In this document: piece after piece, positions 45,338 through 53,974 of the stretch
How positions within the stretch are numbered: position 1 is the first letter of the stretch
Layout: each line of letters starts with the position of its first letter
From: Pseudocolwellia sp049933045
GTDB taxonomy: Bacteria > Pseudomonadota > Gammaproteobacteria > Enterobacterales > Alteromonadaceae
NCBI RefSeq assembly: GCF_049933045.1
Contig: NZ_CP187926.1
Location: 1,054,001 to 1,118,000, forward strand
Direction of reading: 5' to 3'
DNA: 64,000 bases
The notes under the pieces: generated by a model
Seen by the model: the letters and a program-made list of their open reading frames with translations, nothing else
What the model was told of the DNA's origin: nothing
Databases searched by the model: none
Program-made: the position numbers and the translations under genes

Positions 45338-46033
45338 TTAAGGCGTAAATTCAATTGGCCAAATAAAACGAGCACTTACTATTTCACCTTCTTTTTTAGG
45401 TGAACTAAATCGGCTACTGCGAATAATTTGATTGATTTGTGGTGTTAATTCCGAATAAGGATTTTGTACAATATCAATAAGGCTTACATTGCCACTTTCA
45501 TCAATAAGTACATCAAGTTTTACAACAAATGTGTCTATATTTTGTAAGCTCAATTCGCGAGCCAAACTTTTTGGAAGCTTTGCTTTTACTTTAGTTAATA
45601 ACGTTGGAAGTCCATCCAGTTGATCTAAACTAAACGCATCAAAATTAACTGACATGGGTTGCCACTGTGGTGTACTCATTTTAACATTAGGAGCATCTGG
45701 TGTTGTTAAATCTAATGAGCTTTCAATTTGAATTTCCACCGCTTGAATGGCAACACCTGCACCTTGTACCATTAAACTAGGTAAGGGTTTTGATGAGGCT
45801 GCTTGAGAAACTGATGGTGGAGGAGGCGGTGGTAAAGAGACTAACGCGACCTCACGTACAATAACTTTATCTTCTATTATGCTTTCAGCTAATTGACCTA
45901 GCCATAATAGTAATAACGCAAATCCTAATACCAACATACTTAATGCAAAAGAGTAAATTGGTAGCTTTAAATGACTCGTCTTTTTGTCACTTTTAGCAGA
46001 GGAGGTTAGTGTATTGTTTATGTTCATTGTCAT
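45338..46033 (-). CDS. tonB: TonB energy-transducing protein (TonB2 type)
   Basis: A 231-residue inner-membrane-anchored TonB. N-terminal cytoplasmic stretch, one membrane helix (about 26-48), a short PPPPPP tract (about 70-75) instead of a long Pro-Glu/Pro-Lys spacer, and a C-terminal TonB domain (about 150-231; VVKLDVLIDESGNVSLIDIV...FIWPIEF). The reduced proline spacer is typical of TonB2-type proteins that rely on accessory proteins. Four bases after exbD, 21 bases before the TPR gene. Under probable Fur control through the palindrome upstream of the operon. Confidence 0.88.
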   Translation of the reverse strand: MTMNINNTLTSSAKSDKKTSHLKLPIYSFALSMLVLGFALLLLWLGQLAESIIEDKVIVREVALVSLPPPPPPSVSQAASSKPLPSLMVQGAGVAIQAVEIQIESSLDLTTPDAPNVKMSTPQWQPMSVNFDAFSLDQLDGLPTLLTKVKAKLPKSLARELSLQNIDTFVVKLDVLIDESGNVSLIDIVQNPYSELTPQINQIIRSSRFSSPKKEGEIVSARFIWPIEFTP

Positions 46034-46037
46034 AATA

Positions 46038-46442
46038 TTATTGTTTAGTCGCTAAATTAACTTGAGCCGCACCAGCGAGCTTAGCTTCATCAATAACTTG
46101 TACAAGCAATTCGGTAGGTACTGTTTTATCTGCTTGTATAACGACTGGACGTTGTTGTTGTTTTAACATTTGCTCAACACTACTGCGCACACCCGCTACA
46201 CCAATCTGACTACCATCAAAATACACTTGCTGAGCATCTGTAATCGCTAAAAATATAACTTGTTGTTCTAGTCTACTTGCTGAAACAGCTTGTGGTTTGT
46301 CTACTTCAACACCACTTTCTTTCACAAATACGGTAGTAACAATAAAAAATATTAACAGAATAAAAACAACATCTAACAAGGGCGACATATCGATATGTTG
46401 ATTGTTTTGCTGTTCTAATCTTTGTTTTAATCGACCTTGCAT
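46038..46442 (-). CDS. exbD: ExbD-type biopolymer transport protein
   Basis: A 134-residue proton-channel subunit. ATG 46442 is preferred to the upstream in-frame start at 46496, which would overlap exbB by over 50 bases; the chosen start overlaps the exbB stop region by a few bases and gives the usual ExbD length. Membrane helix about 18-40 with the essential aspartate in MSPLLDVVFILLIFF, periplasmic domain after. Works with ExbB and TonB to transmit proton motive force. Confidence 0.93.
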   Translation of the reverse strand: MQGRLKQRLEQQNNQHIDMSPLLDVVFILLIFFIVTTVFVKESGVEVDKPQAVSASRLEQQVIFLAITDAQQVYFDGSQIGVAGVRSSVEQMLKQQQRPVVIQADKTVPTELLVQVIDEAKLAGAAQVNLATKQ

Positions 46443-46443
46443 A

Positions 46444-46827
46444 TTAACTACCTGTTGCCGACTTATGAGTAAGTAATGTAGAACTGCGCTGAGCATTAAC
46501 CAGATACGACTGCATTAACCATGCAGGTATAGCGCAAACTAAACCTAATTGTGTGGTTAATAATGCTTGTCCTATGGCTTCACTCATTAATTCATTTTGA
46601 CCAAGTGACATCACTTTAAAGGTATCAAGTAAGCCAATAATAGTCCCTAACAAACCCAATAAGGGTAATGCAGCAGTTAAGATAGAGCTAACTTCTTGCC
46701 AATAACCTTTACGTTGTGTTTGATAGCTACGTAAATAAAGAATGTCATTAAAAATTAATTGATAAACAAATAGCGCCAAAATGATGATAAACCAACAAAT
46801 GGGGTTACTTAATAGTTGTTCAAACAT
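46444..46827 (-). CDS. exbB: ExbB-type (MotA/TolQ/ExbB) proton channel subunit, short
   Basis: A 127-residue inner membrane protein with three helices (about 9-29, 48-68, 82-105) and the MotA/TolQ/ExbB block AALPLLGLLGTIIGLLDTF and EAIGQALLTTQLGLVCAIP. It is about half the length of classical ExbB, as in TonB2-type systems where a larger paralogue is encoded beside it. Its start overlaps the end of that paralogue (46820-48265) by eight bases. Confidence 0.9.
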   Translation of the reverse strand: MFEQLLSNPICWFIIILALFVYQLIFNDILYLRSYQTQRKGYWQEVSSILTAALPLLGLLGTIIGLLDTFKVMSLGQNELMSEAIGQALLTTQLGLVCAIPAWLMQSYLVNAQRSSTLLTHKSATGS

Positions 46828-48265
46828 GGTCTTCCTCGACTTTGTTATTTAATTTATGACAATTTATAGGGTGAACATTGGTGTCGGTATTACTTTCTAC
46901 TTGGCTAAGTTGAATAGAAAATGCTTCTAATTGGCTGTAATAAGATTTAACTTTACGTGACAATAAAGCGTTTAATATCAATGCTGGGATCGCTACAACC
47001 AAACCTAACTCTGTGGTTATTAATGCTTGAGCAATACCTCCAGACACTACTTCTGGATCGCCAGAACCAAATAATGTCATCATTTTAAATGTTTCAATCA
47101 TGCCACTAACTGTACCTAACAAACCTAATAAAGGTGCTACAGCTGCTGTTACTGCAATAGCGCCTACCCAATTATCTAATGTATGTTTATCGCGAGATAA
47201 TTGATTAAATAATTGATCGTCTCGTAAGTCGCCTTTTTTATTATCAATCGATAATTGGAATAAATTACGCTGCATACCTTTAAACTGACTTAGCTTATTT
47301 TGGCTATACAGTGATACCAGATGTATTTGTGAATAAACGTCAATTTTTGCTAAACGTATTAATTGAATTGATTTTAAAAGTGCAATAATGAGTGCGAAAC
47401 ATGCAAAAGCAATAATAGGAATTGCCCACAAACCACCTTTTTGTAAATGTTCAAATGCATTTTCTTCTTGAGACTGGCTTGCAACCATATGGTTTAAGCT
47501 AGGGTCAAAAGTAAGGTCAGCGATTATTTTTTGTGGTTGGCTATTATTGTTTAATGTTTTTAAGGCTGTACTTAGCGAATGTTCATTAGAATCTGATTGG
47601 ATCAAAGCGACTTTTGCCACATTACTATCACTTTCTAAATCGAGTAAACCCATAGTATTAGTATTATCTACAGTGAACCAAGCAACAGGTCCAACTTGTA
47701 AAGTATGAGCAGGAGTTAACTCGCCATTTTCCAATACAACAGATTGTGATTGGAATGAAGGATATAAGTGGGTTGATTGCTGTTCTATTAAGGTTACAAC
47801 CTGTTGTAGCAATTCGTTCTGTTTATTACTCGTTTTTTGCTGAGTACTGCTTTTATCACCATACTGACGTACAAAACGATTAAGTAAATTTAATTGATAT
47901 TGTTGCTGTTGCTGCCATTCATTTAAACGTGTTTGTAGTTTATCTAAACTCAAGGTGTCTTCATCAGCTAATCGTCTATTTAACGAGGCTTGCTTACGCA
48001 ATGCAGATAATGCTTGTTGTTGTTTAAATATTTTATTAGACAACGTTTTTTGTTGTTTAGCTAACGCGACCTGTTTAGTGTTTAACTGACGTTCTGCTGT
48101 TTTAATATCGGTTAATAAACTGCTCACGACCTTTGTATGTGAATTACTATTAGTTTCAGCAGCATTAACACTCGTTACAGTAATTAATATAAATAGGCTA
48201 ATGATTAAATAAAGGCTTTGTTTTGTTCGTTCAAGCAAATTTAAACGCGGTAGATAAATTATCAT
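46820..48265 (-). CDS. Large MotA/TolQ/ExbB-family protein with coiled-coil (TtpC-like)
   Basis: A 481-residue protein: signal-like helix (about 15-35), long periplasmic coiled-coil (about 45-140, Gln/Leu-rich), a beta-rich stretch, a membrane helix (about 280-302), and a C-terminal MotA/TolQ/ExbB domain with AAVAPLLGLLGTVSGMIETF and GGIAQALITTELGLVVAIP. The layout matches TtpC of vibrio TonB2 systems, required for iron uptake. Its start codon shares one base with the preceding DUF3450 gene stop (TAATG), implying coupled translation. Confidence 0.87.
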   Translation of the reverse strand: MIIYLPRLNLLERTKQSLYLIISLFILITVTSVNAAETNSNSHTKVVSSLLTDIKTAERQLNTKQVALAKQQKTLSNKIFKQQQALSALRKQASLNRRLADEDTLSLDKLQTRLNEWQQQQQYQLNLLNRFVRQYGDKSSTQQKTSNKQNELLQQVVTLIEQQSTHLYPSFQSQSVVLENGELTPAHTLQVGPVAWFTVDNTNTMGLLDLESDSNVAKVALIQSDSNEHSLSTALKTLNNNSQPQKIIADLTFDPSLNHMVASQSQEENAFEHLQKGGLWAIPIIAFACFALIIALLKSIQLIRLAKIDVYSQIHLVSLYSQNKLSQFKGMQRNLFQLSIDNKKGDLRDDQLFNQLSRDKHTLDNWVGAIAVTAAVAPLLGLLGTVSGMIETFKMMTLFGSGDPEVVSGGIAQALITTELGLVVAIPALILNALLSRKVKSYYSQLEAFSIQLSQVESNTDTNVHPINCHKLNNKVEEDHV

Positions 48266-49131
48266 TATTCTGAAGCCCCATGAGCTGCAATGTTATTGGT
48301 ATGTGTGTAAATAGGCAGTTTGATCCATTGGGCAGCCCGTTGTTTTTTATGTACGGCAATACCTTTTGCTATTTGGTCAGCATCAATATTTTCGTCAAAC
48401 TCCCACTGCCACCCCAAAACATCAGGGTAACCAATGCCGGCATAAGTTAAATCGTTACTAACAAACCAAGCTTGTGCGGCGCCTAAATAGAGTTGAGTAA
48501 CCCATATTTCACTGCCATTAGGGTGCTTAATAGCCATTTCGTGAATAGATATACGGTTTTGGAAATCAATCAACCGTGTTAATACGTCTAACGCAATTTG
48601 TAATTTTTCAGTTGTTTCTAAAGAATCATTATTTAGATCACCAACATTTTCCCAGCTTGTTAATAGGGGAGGTGGCAATTGAACCTGTAGAGAAATAAGT
48701 TGCTGATTAATTTTCTTTAATTGCGCTGACAATAAGTCTTGAGAGGTTTCTAATTCGCTTTGCAGAGTAATCAACTCGGTACGTTTTTCTGTTAATTCAC
48801 TATGGTTTTTCTGACCACTTTTATTAGAGGCACTGAGTTGTTGATATTCAATTTCGAGCAATTGTAGCGTTTGCTTCATGCTGCTTTCTTGCTGAATTCC
48901 GTCCACAGTTAATTCACTTATTTGTCGCTCAATTTGCAACCAACGTTGCACTAACTGCTCTAGCTCATTAACCGGACTACTGTGTTGAGACATTAATTGA
49001 TTTGTACTTGCTTGTGCATTATTTACGTTAAATAAAAAAATACAAAAAACTATCATAATAATTAATACGTTAGCGCTATAAGTTAGGCAGGGCAGTAACG
49101 CGGAAATTCTTTTACAGACGTTTGTATACAT
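48265..49131 (-). CDS. DUF3450 exported coiled-coil protein
   Basis: A 288-residue protein with a signal/anchor segment (about 17-42), a Gln-rich coiled-coil (about 50-155) and a C-terminal globular part ending in GIGYPDVLGWQWEF and a basic stretch, the DUF3450 pattern. Such genes head TonB2-type operons in Alteromonadales and vibrios. First gene of the operon; a Fur-type palindrome lies 154 bases upstream, shared with the divergent siderophore receptor. Confidence 0.85.
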   Translation of the reverse strand: MYTNVCKRISALLPCLTYSANVLIIMIVFCIFLFNVNNAQASTNQLMSQHSSPVNELEQLVQRWLQIERQISELTVDGIQQESSMKQTLQLLEIEYQQLSASNKSGQKNHSELTEKRTELITLQSELETSQDLLSAQLKKINQQLISLQVQLPPPLLTSWENVGDLNNDSLETTEKLQIALDVLTRLIDFQNRISIHEMAIKHPNGSEIWVTQLYLGAAQAWFVSNDLTYAGIGYPDVLGWQWEFDENIDADQIAKGIAVHKKQRAAQWIKLPIYTHTNNIAAHGASE

Positions 49132-49477
49132 TAGTTAAATTGAACCTTACATGTTAAGCGAGCAATAAGAACGCAGTACATTAGTTTTAAAAAGCGTTAA
49201 CTAAATCACTTGTTATAACTAATGTATTAATTAATAAATCGCTCTTTCTCTGTTTTAAACATAATTATGTCTATTGATTTATGGAGCTATTATGAGTAAA
49301 AGATAACAATAAAGCAAATGATAATGATTATCATTTGCTTTATTGTTATTTGATGCTATGCTCTTTTTCGCTTTTATTATAGAAATATGTCTTCTGCAAC
49401 GTTAAAAACTCTCATGGAAGATGTTTTATAAATGAAACACACACTTTAAACATGATTAATCTTTTATTGGAAATACA
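49132..49477. other. Divergent iron-regulated promoter region
   Basis: A 346-base gap between the TonB2-type operon and the siderophore receptor gene. The dominant feature is the 47-bp palindrome with a Fur box at 49303-49349. No gene. Confidence 0.75.
49303..49349. promoter_or_regulatory. Fur box inside a 47-bp perfect palindrome
   Basis: Two 23-base arms are exact complements around the central G at 49326. The core TGATAATGATTATCA (49319-49333) is a perfect 7-1-7 Fur motif. It should control both divergent units in response to iron. The outer arms, extending to ATAACAAT/ATTGTTAT, go well beyond a standard Fur box, so a second function (hairpin or terminator in RNA, or overlapping Fur dimers) is possible. 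Confidence 0.9.
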
Positions 49478-51658
49478 ATGACTCTTAAACATTCAAAAAA
49501 TAAGTTTTCTAGCAAGCCTATCGCTGCTGCAATAACAGCTGTTTTATCAACATACACACAAGCTCAAGACATTAAAGAATTAGATGTTACGAAAGCAACA
49601 ACTCAGTCTGATTCGAGTTACGTAGTTGAAAAATCTAGCTCTCATAAATATAGCCAACCTTTATTAGACACGGCTAAAACAATTACAGTTATTAACAAAG
49701 CATTAATGAAAGATCGAAATATAGATAGCTTAGGAGATGCACTTAGAAGTGTTTCAGGTATCTCTTTAGCCGCTGGTGAAGGTGGTGCTCCTCCTGGAGA
49801 TAGTTTAACTATTCGTGGTTTTAGTGCGACAACTGATATTTTTGTTGATGGTATGAGAGATATCGCTGGTTATTCTCGTGATACTTATAATGTTGAATCA
49901 ATAGAAGTATCAAAAGGGCCAAGTTCGGCGGTTTCAGGTCGTGGTTCTACAGGTGGCAGTATTAACTTAGAAACAAAAACGGCAACATTAGACCAATTTA
50001 CCGATTTATCAGCTCGTATAGGTAATGCAAGTGATGTTCGTATACAAGTAGACAGTAATTTACAGATAGACGAGACAACTGCATTACGTGTGAATGTATT
50101 GGTTGATGATGGCGATGTTGCAGGTCGTGATGAAATAGAAAACCGTAAAAAAGCTATTGCAGGTTCATTAGCAACAGGTTTGGGTACTAAGAGTAGATTT
50201 ACACTTAATGTTGATTATGAAGATCAAGATAATATTCCTGATTACGGCATCCCTTGGGTTTCTAATAGTGCAACGAGTGATCCTGTTGCAGAATTAGCTG
50301 ATTATGAAGGTTCAGCACCTCCTGTTGATTTTGATAATTTTTACGGAAATATCAATCGTGATTACGAAGAAATTGAAGTTTATTCAGCAACAGCGCGATA
50401 TGAATATGATATGTCTGAAAGTACCACTTTACGAGCACAAGCCCGTGTAGGCGCAGTAAGTCGTGAATCTGTTGTAACAGCTCCACGATTCATTGATTTA
50501 ACTACTTCAACTGATGTACGTTTAAGTGATGAAAAAACACGTGATACGAAAGACTCATTAACAGCACTACAATTTGATTTAATCGGTGAATATGACGTTG
50601 CAGGTTTTACACATAATTTAGTAACAGGTGTGGAACTTGCTAAAGAAGACCATAAACGTTGGGCATTCGTTGATCTTATTGATGATAACTTAGACAGCAC
50701 ACCTGAGCTAAATGACTTATATAACCCTAATGCAGAGATAGCTTTTACTGGAGCTTATGGTCGAGACGGAACAAGTATTGAAGCTAAAAGTACAAATACA
50801 GCTATTTATGTTTTTGATACAGTCACTTTAAATAAACAGTGGGAAGTTTCAGCTGGCTTACGTTTTGATCAATTTGATGTTGATTACCAATATGATTATT
50901 CAGATCCTTCATTAAGCCTTGATACAAGCGATTCATTATTTAGTTGGAACCTTGATGTTGTTTATAAGCCAAGCGAAAATTCAAGTGTTTACTTTGGTGC
51001 AGGTAATTCCCATAGCCCATCAGCAGAGGATTTAACGGTATCAACACGTAGAAACGAAGCCGATTTAGATCCAGAAGAAACAACGAGTTATGAAATGGGT
51101 GCTAAATGGTTATTGTTAGATGACAAATTAGCTCTTAACACCGCTATTTTTAAAACGATTAAAGATAATGCTCGCTCGCAAGTAGATGCTGATACTTTTG
51201 AACTAACAGGTAAAAATGAAGTACAAGGCATTGAATTTAGTGCTATTGGGCAAGTAACTCCTGAGTTGTCAGTAACTTTTGCTTATACCTACCAAGACAG
51301 TGAAGTATCTGAAGAAAGTGAATACAATATTGGTGCATTAGGCCAAGAGCTTGCAAGAACACCAAATCATACCGCTAACTTGTGGGCTAAATATCAGTTT
51401 AACGATAAGCTGTCTGCTGGTTTTGGTGCTCAGTTTGTGGATGAACGCTACAATAATACCAATGCATTAAGTCGAGAAATTGCAGATGATTATTTGATTT
51501 TTGACGTGATGGTTGCTTACCAAGCTTCTGAAAGAGTCAGTATTCAGTTAAATGCGGAAAACTTAACCGACGAAGATTATGAAGATGATTTAGGCGGTGG
51601 ACATTTTATTCCTGGTGTAGGTCGTTACATAACGTTAACGGGTACTTATTCATTTTAA
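49478..51658 (+). CDS. TonB-dependent siderophore receptor (Fiu-like)
   Basis: A 726-residue outer membrane receptor. Signal peptide (about 1-29, ending TYTQAQ), TonB-box region, plug (about 55-175: KTITVINKALMKDRNIDSL, LTIRGFSATTDIFVDGMRD, EVSKGPSSAVSGRGSTGG) and a beta-barrel ending in TLTGTYSF. The pattern is that of Fiu/catecholate siderophore receptors. The next gene, piuC, is the usual partner of Fiu/PiuA receptors. A Fur box lies 145 bases upstream, shared with the TonB2-type operon that would energise it. Confidence 0.93.
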   Translation: MTLKHSKNKFSSKPIAAAITAVLSTYTQAQDIKELDVTKATTQSDSSYVVEKSSSHKYSQPLLDTAKTITVINKALMKDRNIDSLGDALRSVSGISLAAGEGGAPPGDSLTIRGFSATTDIFVDGMRDIAGYSRDTYNVESIEVSKGPSSAVSGRGSTGGSINLETKTATLDQFTDLSARIGNASDVRIQVDSNLQIDETTALRVNVLVDDGDVAGRDEIENRKKAIAGSLATGLGTKSRFTLNVDYEDQDNIPDYGIPWVSNSATSDPVAELADYEGSAPPVDFDNFYGNINRDYEEIEVYSATARYEYDMSESTTLRAQARVGAVSRESVVTAPRFIDLTTSTDVRLSDEKTRDTKDSLTALQFDLIGEYDVAGFTHNLVTGVELAKEDHKRWAFVDLIDDNLDSTPELNDLYNPNAEIAFTGAYGRDGTSIEAKSTNTAIYVFDTVTLNKQWEVSAGLRFDQFDVDYQYDYSDPSLSLDTSDSLFSWNLDVVYKPSENSSVYFGAGNSHSPSAEDLTVSTRRNEADLDPEETTSYEMGAKWLLLDDKLALNTAIFKTIKDNARSQVDADTFELTGKNEVQGIEFSAIGQVTPELSVTFAYTYQDSEVSEESEYNIGALGQELARTPNHTANLWAKYQFNDKLSAGFGAQFVDERYNNTNALSREIADDYLIFDVMVAYQASERVSIQLNAENLTDEDYEDDLGGGHFIPGVGRYITLTGTYSF

Positions 51659-51705
51659 ATAATGATCTAGTAGAATATATTTAAAGATATATATTACTTT
51701 ATTAA

Positions 51706-51731
51706 GACAAGCCAGCAATTGCTGGTTTGTC
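51706..51731 (+). promoter_or_regulatory. Hairpin between siderophore receptor and piuC
   Basis: GACAAGCCAGCAA and TTGCTGGTTTGTC form a 13-bp stem with one mismatch and almost no loop. Only a TGT tract follows, so it is more likely an RNA processing, stabilising or attenuating element than a full terminator. It ends 10 bases before the piuC ribosome site. Confidence 0.55.
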
Positions 51732-51750
51732 TGTTTATTCAGGAAAAACC

Positions 51751-52431
51751 ATGATATTAAAAATACCTAATTTGCTAACGAGTGATGAACTAACTTTATG
51801 TCAACAAGTGTTATTAGCCGCTCAGTGGACTGATGGTAATGTAACGGCTGGTTATCAATCATCACAAGCAAAAAATAATATACAGTTACCAGAAAATAGC
51901 CAAGAAGCTCGCCAATTAGGTGACATTATAATGGCTGCTTTAGCGCGAAGTGATTTGTTCATGTCGGCAGCATTACCTTTGAAAATATTTCCTCCACTAT
52001 TTAATTGTTATCAAGGCGGACACTCATTTGGTATACATGTTGATAATGCGATTAGGCAGGTGCCTGGAACTCCCGTAAAAATTCGTACTGATATATCGAT
52101 GACTGTATTTCTTAATGATCCTGATGATTATGATGGTGGCGAATTAGTGATTGAAGATACTTACGGCTCTCATGAAGTAAAGCTTGCAGCAGGCAGTGTT
52201 GTACTTTATCCATCAACGAGTTTACATAAAGTTACAGCGGTAACCAGAGGTCGTCGTTTAGCATCATTCTTTTGGTTACAAAGCATGGTACATAGCGATG
52301 AAAAACGTCGAATTTTGTTTGATTTAGATAGTTCTATTCAAACGTTACATGAACAAGTAAAAGATAGTCCTGAAATTATTAAGTTAACAGGCGTTTATCA
52401 TAATTTAATTAGAGAATGGTCTAACACTTAA
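51751..52431 (+). CDS. Fe(II)/2-oxoglutarate dioxygenase PiuC (PKHD type)
   Basis: A 226-residue prolyl-4-hydroxylase-type dioxygenase. ATG 51751 has AGGAA six bases upstream; a TTG at 51727 lies inside the hairpin and is unlikely. Iron ligands H96, D98 (GIHVDNA) and H159 (SLHKV), with R169 for 2-oxoglutarate. Motif DPDDYDGGELVIED is typical of YbiX/PiuC. Genes of this family accompany Fiu/PiuA siderophore receptors and respond to iron; the substrate is not established. Confidence 0.92.
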   Translation: MILKIPNLLTSDELTLCQQVLLAAQWTDGNVTAGYQSSQAKNNIQLPENSQEARQLGDIIMAALARSDLFMSAALPLKIFPPLFNCYQGGHSFGIHVDNAIRQVPGTPVKIRTDISMTVFLNDPDDYDGGELVIEDTYGSHEVKLAAGSVVLYPSTSLHKVTAVTRGRRLASFFWLQSMVHSDEKRRILFDLDSSIQTLHEQVKDSPEIIKLTGVYHNLIREWSNT

Positions 52432-52509
52432 TCAGCAGTTATACAGATAAGTGTTATAGGTTTAAAGGTGACGGGCTGATTTAACTATTCTTGTATGCTG
52501 GTTTATAAC

Positions 52510-53088
52510 TTATTGCCAAACAAGTTGTTTGAAATGAGCTCGACACAAGGGTTCATATCGCTCATTTCCGCCAACCTCTACTTGCTCACCAACGGTTGCC
52601 GCAAGACCATTTTCGTCGGTACGAATAACAAAATTAGCTTTTTTACCGCAATGACAAATAGTTTTCAGTTCAATCAATTTATCTGCCCAAGCAAGCAGGG
52701 CTGCGCTACCTGAAAATGTTTCACCTAAAAAGTCAGTTCGAATACCATAAGCCAGCACAGGAATATGTAAACTATCTACAATATCCGTTAATTGTTTGAC
52801 TTGAGCTTTTGATAAAAACTGTGCTTCATCAATTAATACACAATCTACTTTCTTATTGTCGTTACGGGTTTTTACTTCATCAAATAGCTGAGTGGCTTGA
52901 TTAAAAACAGATGCTTTAGCATGTAAGCCGATGCGAGATGATATTTCACCTTCTTTGAATCTGTCATCTATTTGTGCAGTAAATAAAAGAGGCGTTAAGC
53001 CTCTTTCTGAATAGTTATAGGCAGATTGCAATAGGTCTGTTGATTTACCTGCATTCATCGTTGAATAATAAAAATAAAGCTGTGCCAT
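52510..53088 (-). CDS. tdk: Thymidine kinase
   Basis: A 192-residue type-II thymidine kinase, phosphorylating thymidine and deoxyuridine. P-loop around MNAGKST (11-17), DEAQFL (Walker B), and zinc-binding cysteines in CHCGKKANF and PLCRAHF. Length matches E. coli (205) closely. It is the last gene of the udk-transporter-deoC-tdk operon (43-base gap), providing the salvage branch against DeoA-driven breakdown. Confidence 0.96.
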   Translation of the reverse strand: MAQLYFYYSTMNAGKSTDLLQSAYNYSERGLTPLLFTAQIDDRFKEGEISSRIGLHAKASVFNQATQLFDEVKTRNDNKKVDCVLIDEAQFLSKAQVKQLTDIVDSLHIPVLAYGIRTDFLGETFSGSAALLAWADKLIELKTICHCGKKANFVIRTDENGLAATVGEQVEVGGNERYEPLCRAHFKQLVWQ

Positions 53089-53131
53089 GATATTGTTTAC
53101 CTAAAAGAGTGTTATACCAAATAGGTATTAA

Positions 53132-53905
53132 TTAATATGCTGAAGCATCAGGCTTTTCTACATCTTGGTCTAGGGTAATTAATAAGTTACCTAGTAAGCT
53201 GCTTGCGCCAAATCTAAAGTGAGTTTTACTCAACCAAGAAGCACCTAAAATATCAAATACTAAGCTCAGGTAAACTTCTGCATCATCAACATCTTTAACA
53301 CCACCAGCAGCTTTAAAGCCAACGTTAGGGTTTAAGTCGTTTATTACATTTAGCATAATTTTTGCTGCTTCAGGTGTTGCGTTTACAGCAACTTTACCTG
53401 TAGACGTTTTAATGAAGTCTGCACCTGCATTAATCGATATTTCGCTCGCTTGTTTAATAAGCTCTGGCGTTGAAAGTTCGCCTGTTTCAATAATAACTTT
53501 AAGTAATACGTTTGAACCACAAGCTGCTTTACAAGCTTTAACTAATTCAAAACCTATATCAGCGTTGCCAGCAATGAGTGCTTTGTATGGAAAAACCACA
53601 TCAACTTCATCAGCACCTAGGTTTACGGCTTCAAGTGTTTCATTTACCGCAGATTCTACATTGTCATTACCATGCGGGAAGTTAGTTACCGTAGCAATTT
53701 TAATATTAGGTGTGTTTTGTTTTGCTAATTGTGCTTTCGCTACAGGTATGTATTTAGGGTAAATACAAATGGCAGCTGTTTCACCAACAGACGATTTTGC
53801 TTGTTGGCATAAAGCAATAATGTCGCTGTCATTTTCATTATTCGTTAACGTAGTTAAATCAATTAATGATAACGATAGGGCGGCAATTTCTTTTTTATCT
53901 GTCAT
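53132..53905 (-). CDS. deoC: Deoxyribose-phosphate aldolase DeoC
   Basis: A 257-residue class I aldolase splitting 2-deoxyribose-5-phosphate into acetaldehyde and glyceraldehyde-3-phosphate. The Schiff-base lysine is K166 in DFIKTSTGK; K198 in GFKAAGGV and D102 in ADEVDVVFP complete the active site. It finishes the pathway from DeoA/DeoD through DeoB. Middle gene of the operon, 69 bases after the transporter gene. Confidence 0.96.
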   Translation of the reverse strand: MTDKKEIAALSLSLIDLTTLTNNENDSDIIALCQQAKSSVGETAAICIYPKYIPVAKAQLAKQNTPNIKIATVTNFPHGNDNVESAVNETLEAVNLGADEVDVVFPYKALIAGNADIGFELVKACKAACGSNVLLKVIIETGELSTPELIKQASEISINAGADFIKTSTGKVAVNATPEAAKIMLNVINDLNPNVGFKAAGGVKDVDDAEVYLSLVFDILGASWLSKTHFRFGASSLLGNLLITLDQDVEKPDASAY

Positions 53906-53974
53906 GTTAGTAGCTTCTTAATATTAAAATTGTTTATGTTAATTTTTTATTTAAATTATTGTAGTGCTTCTTCA

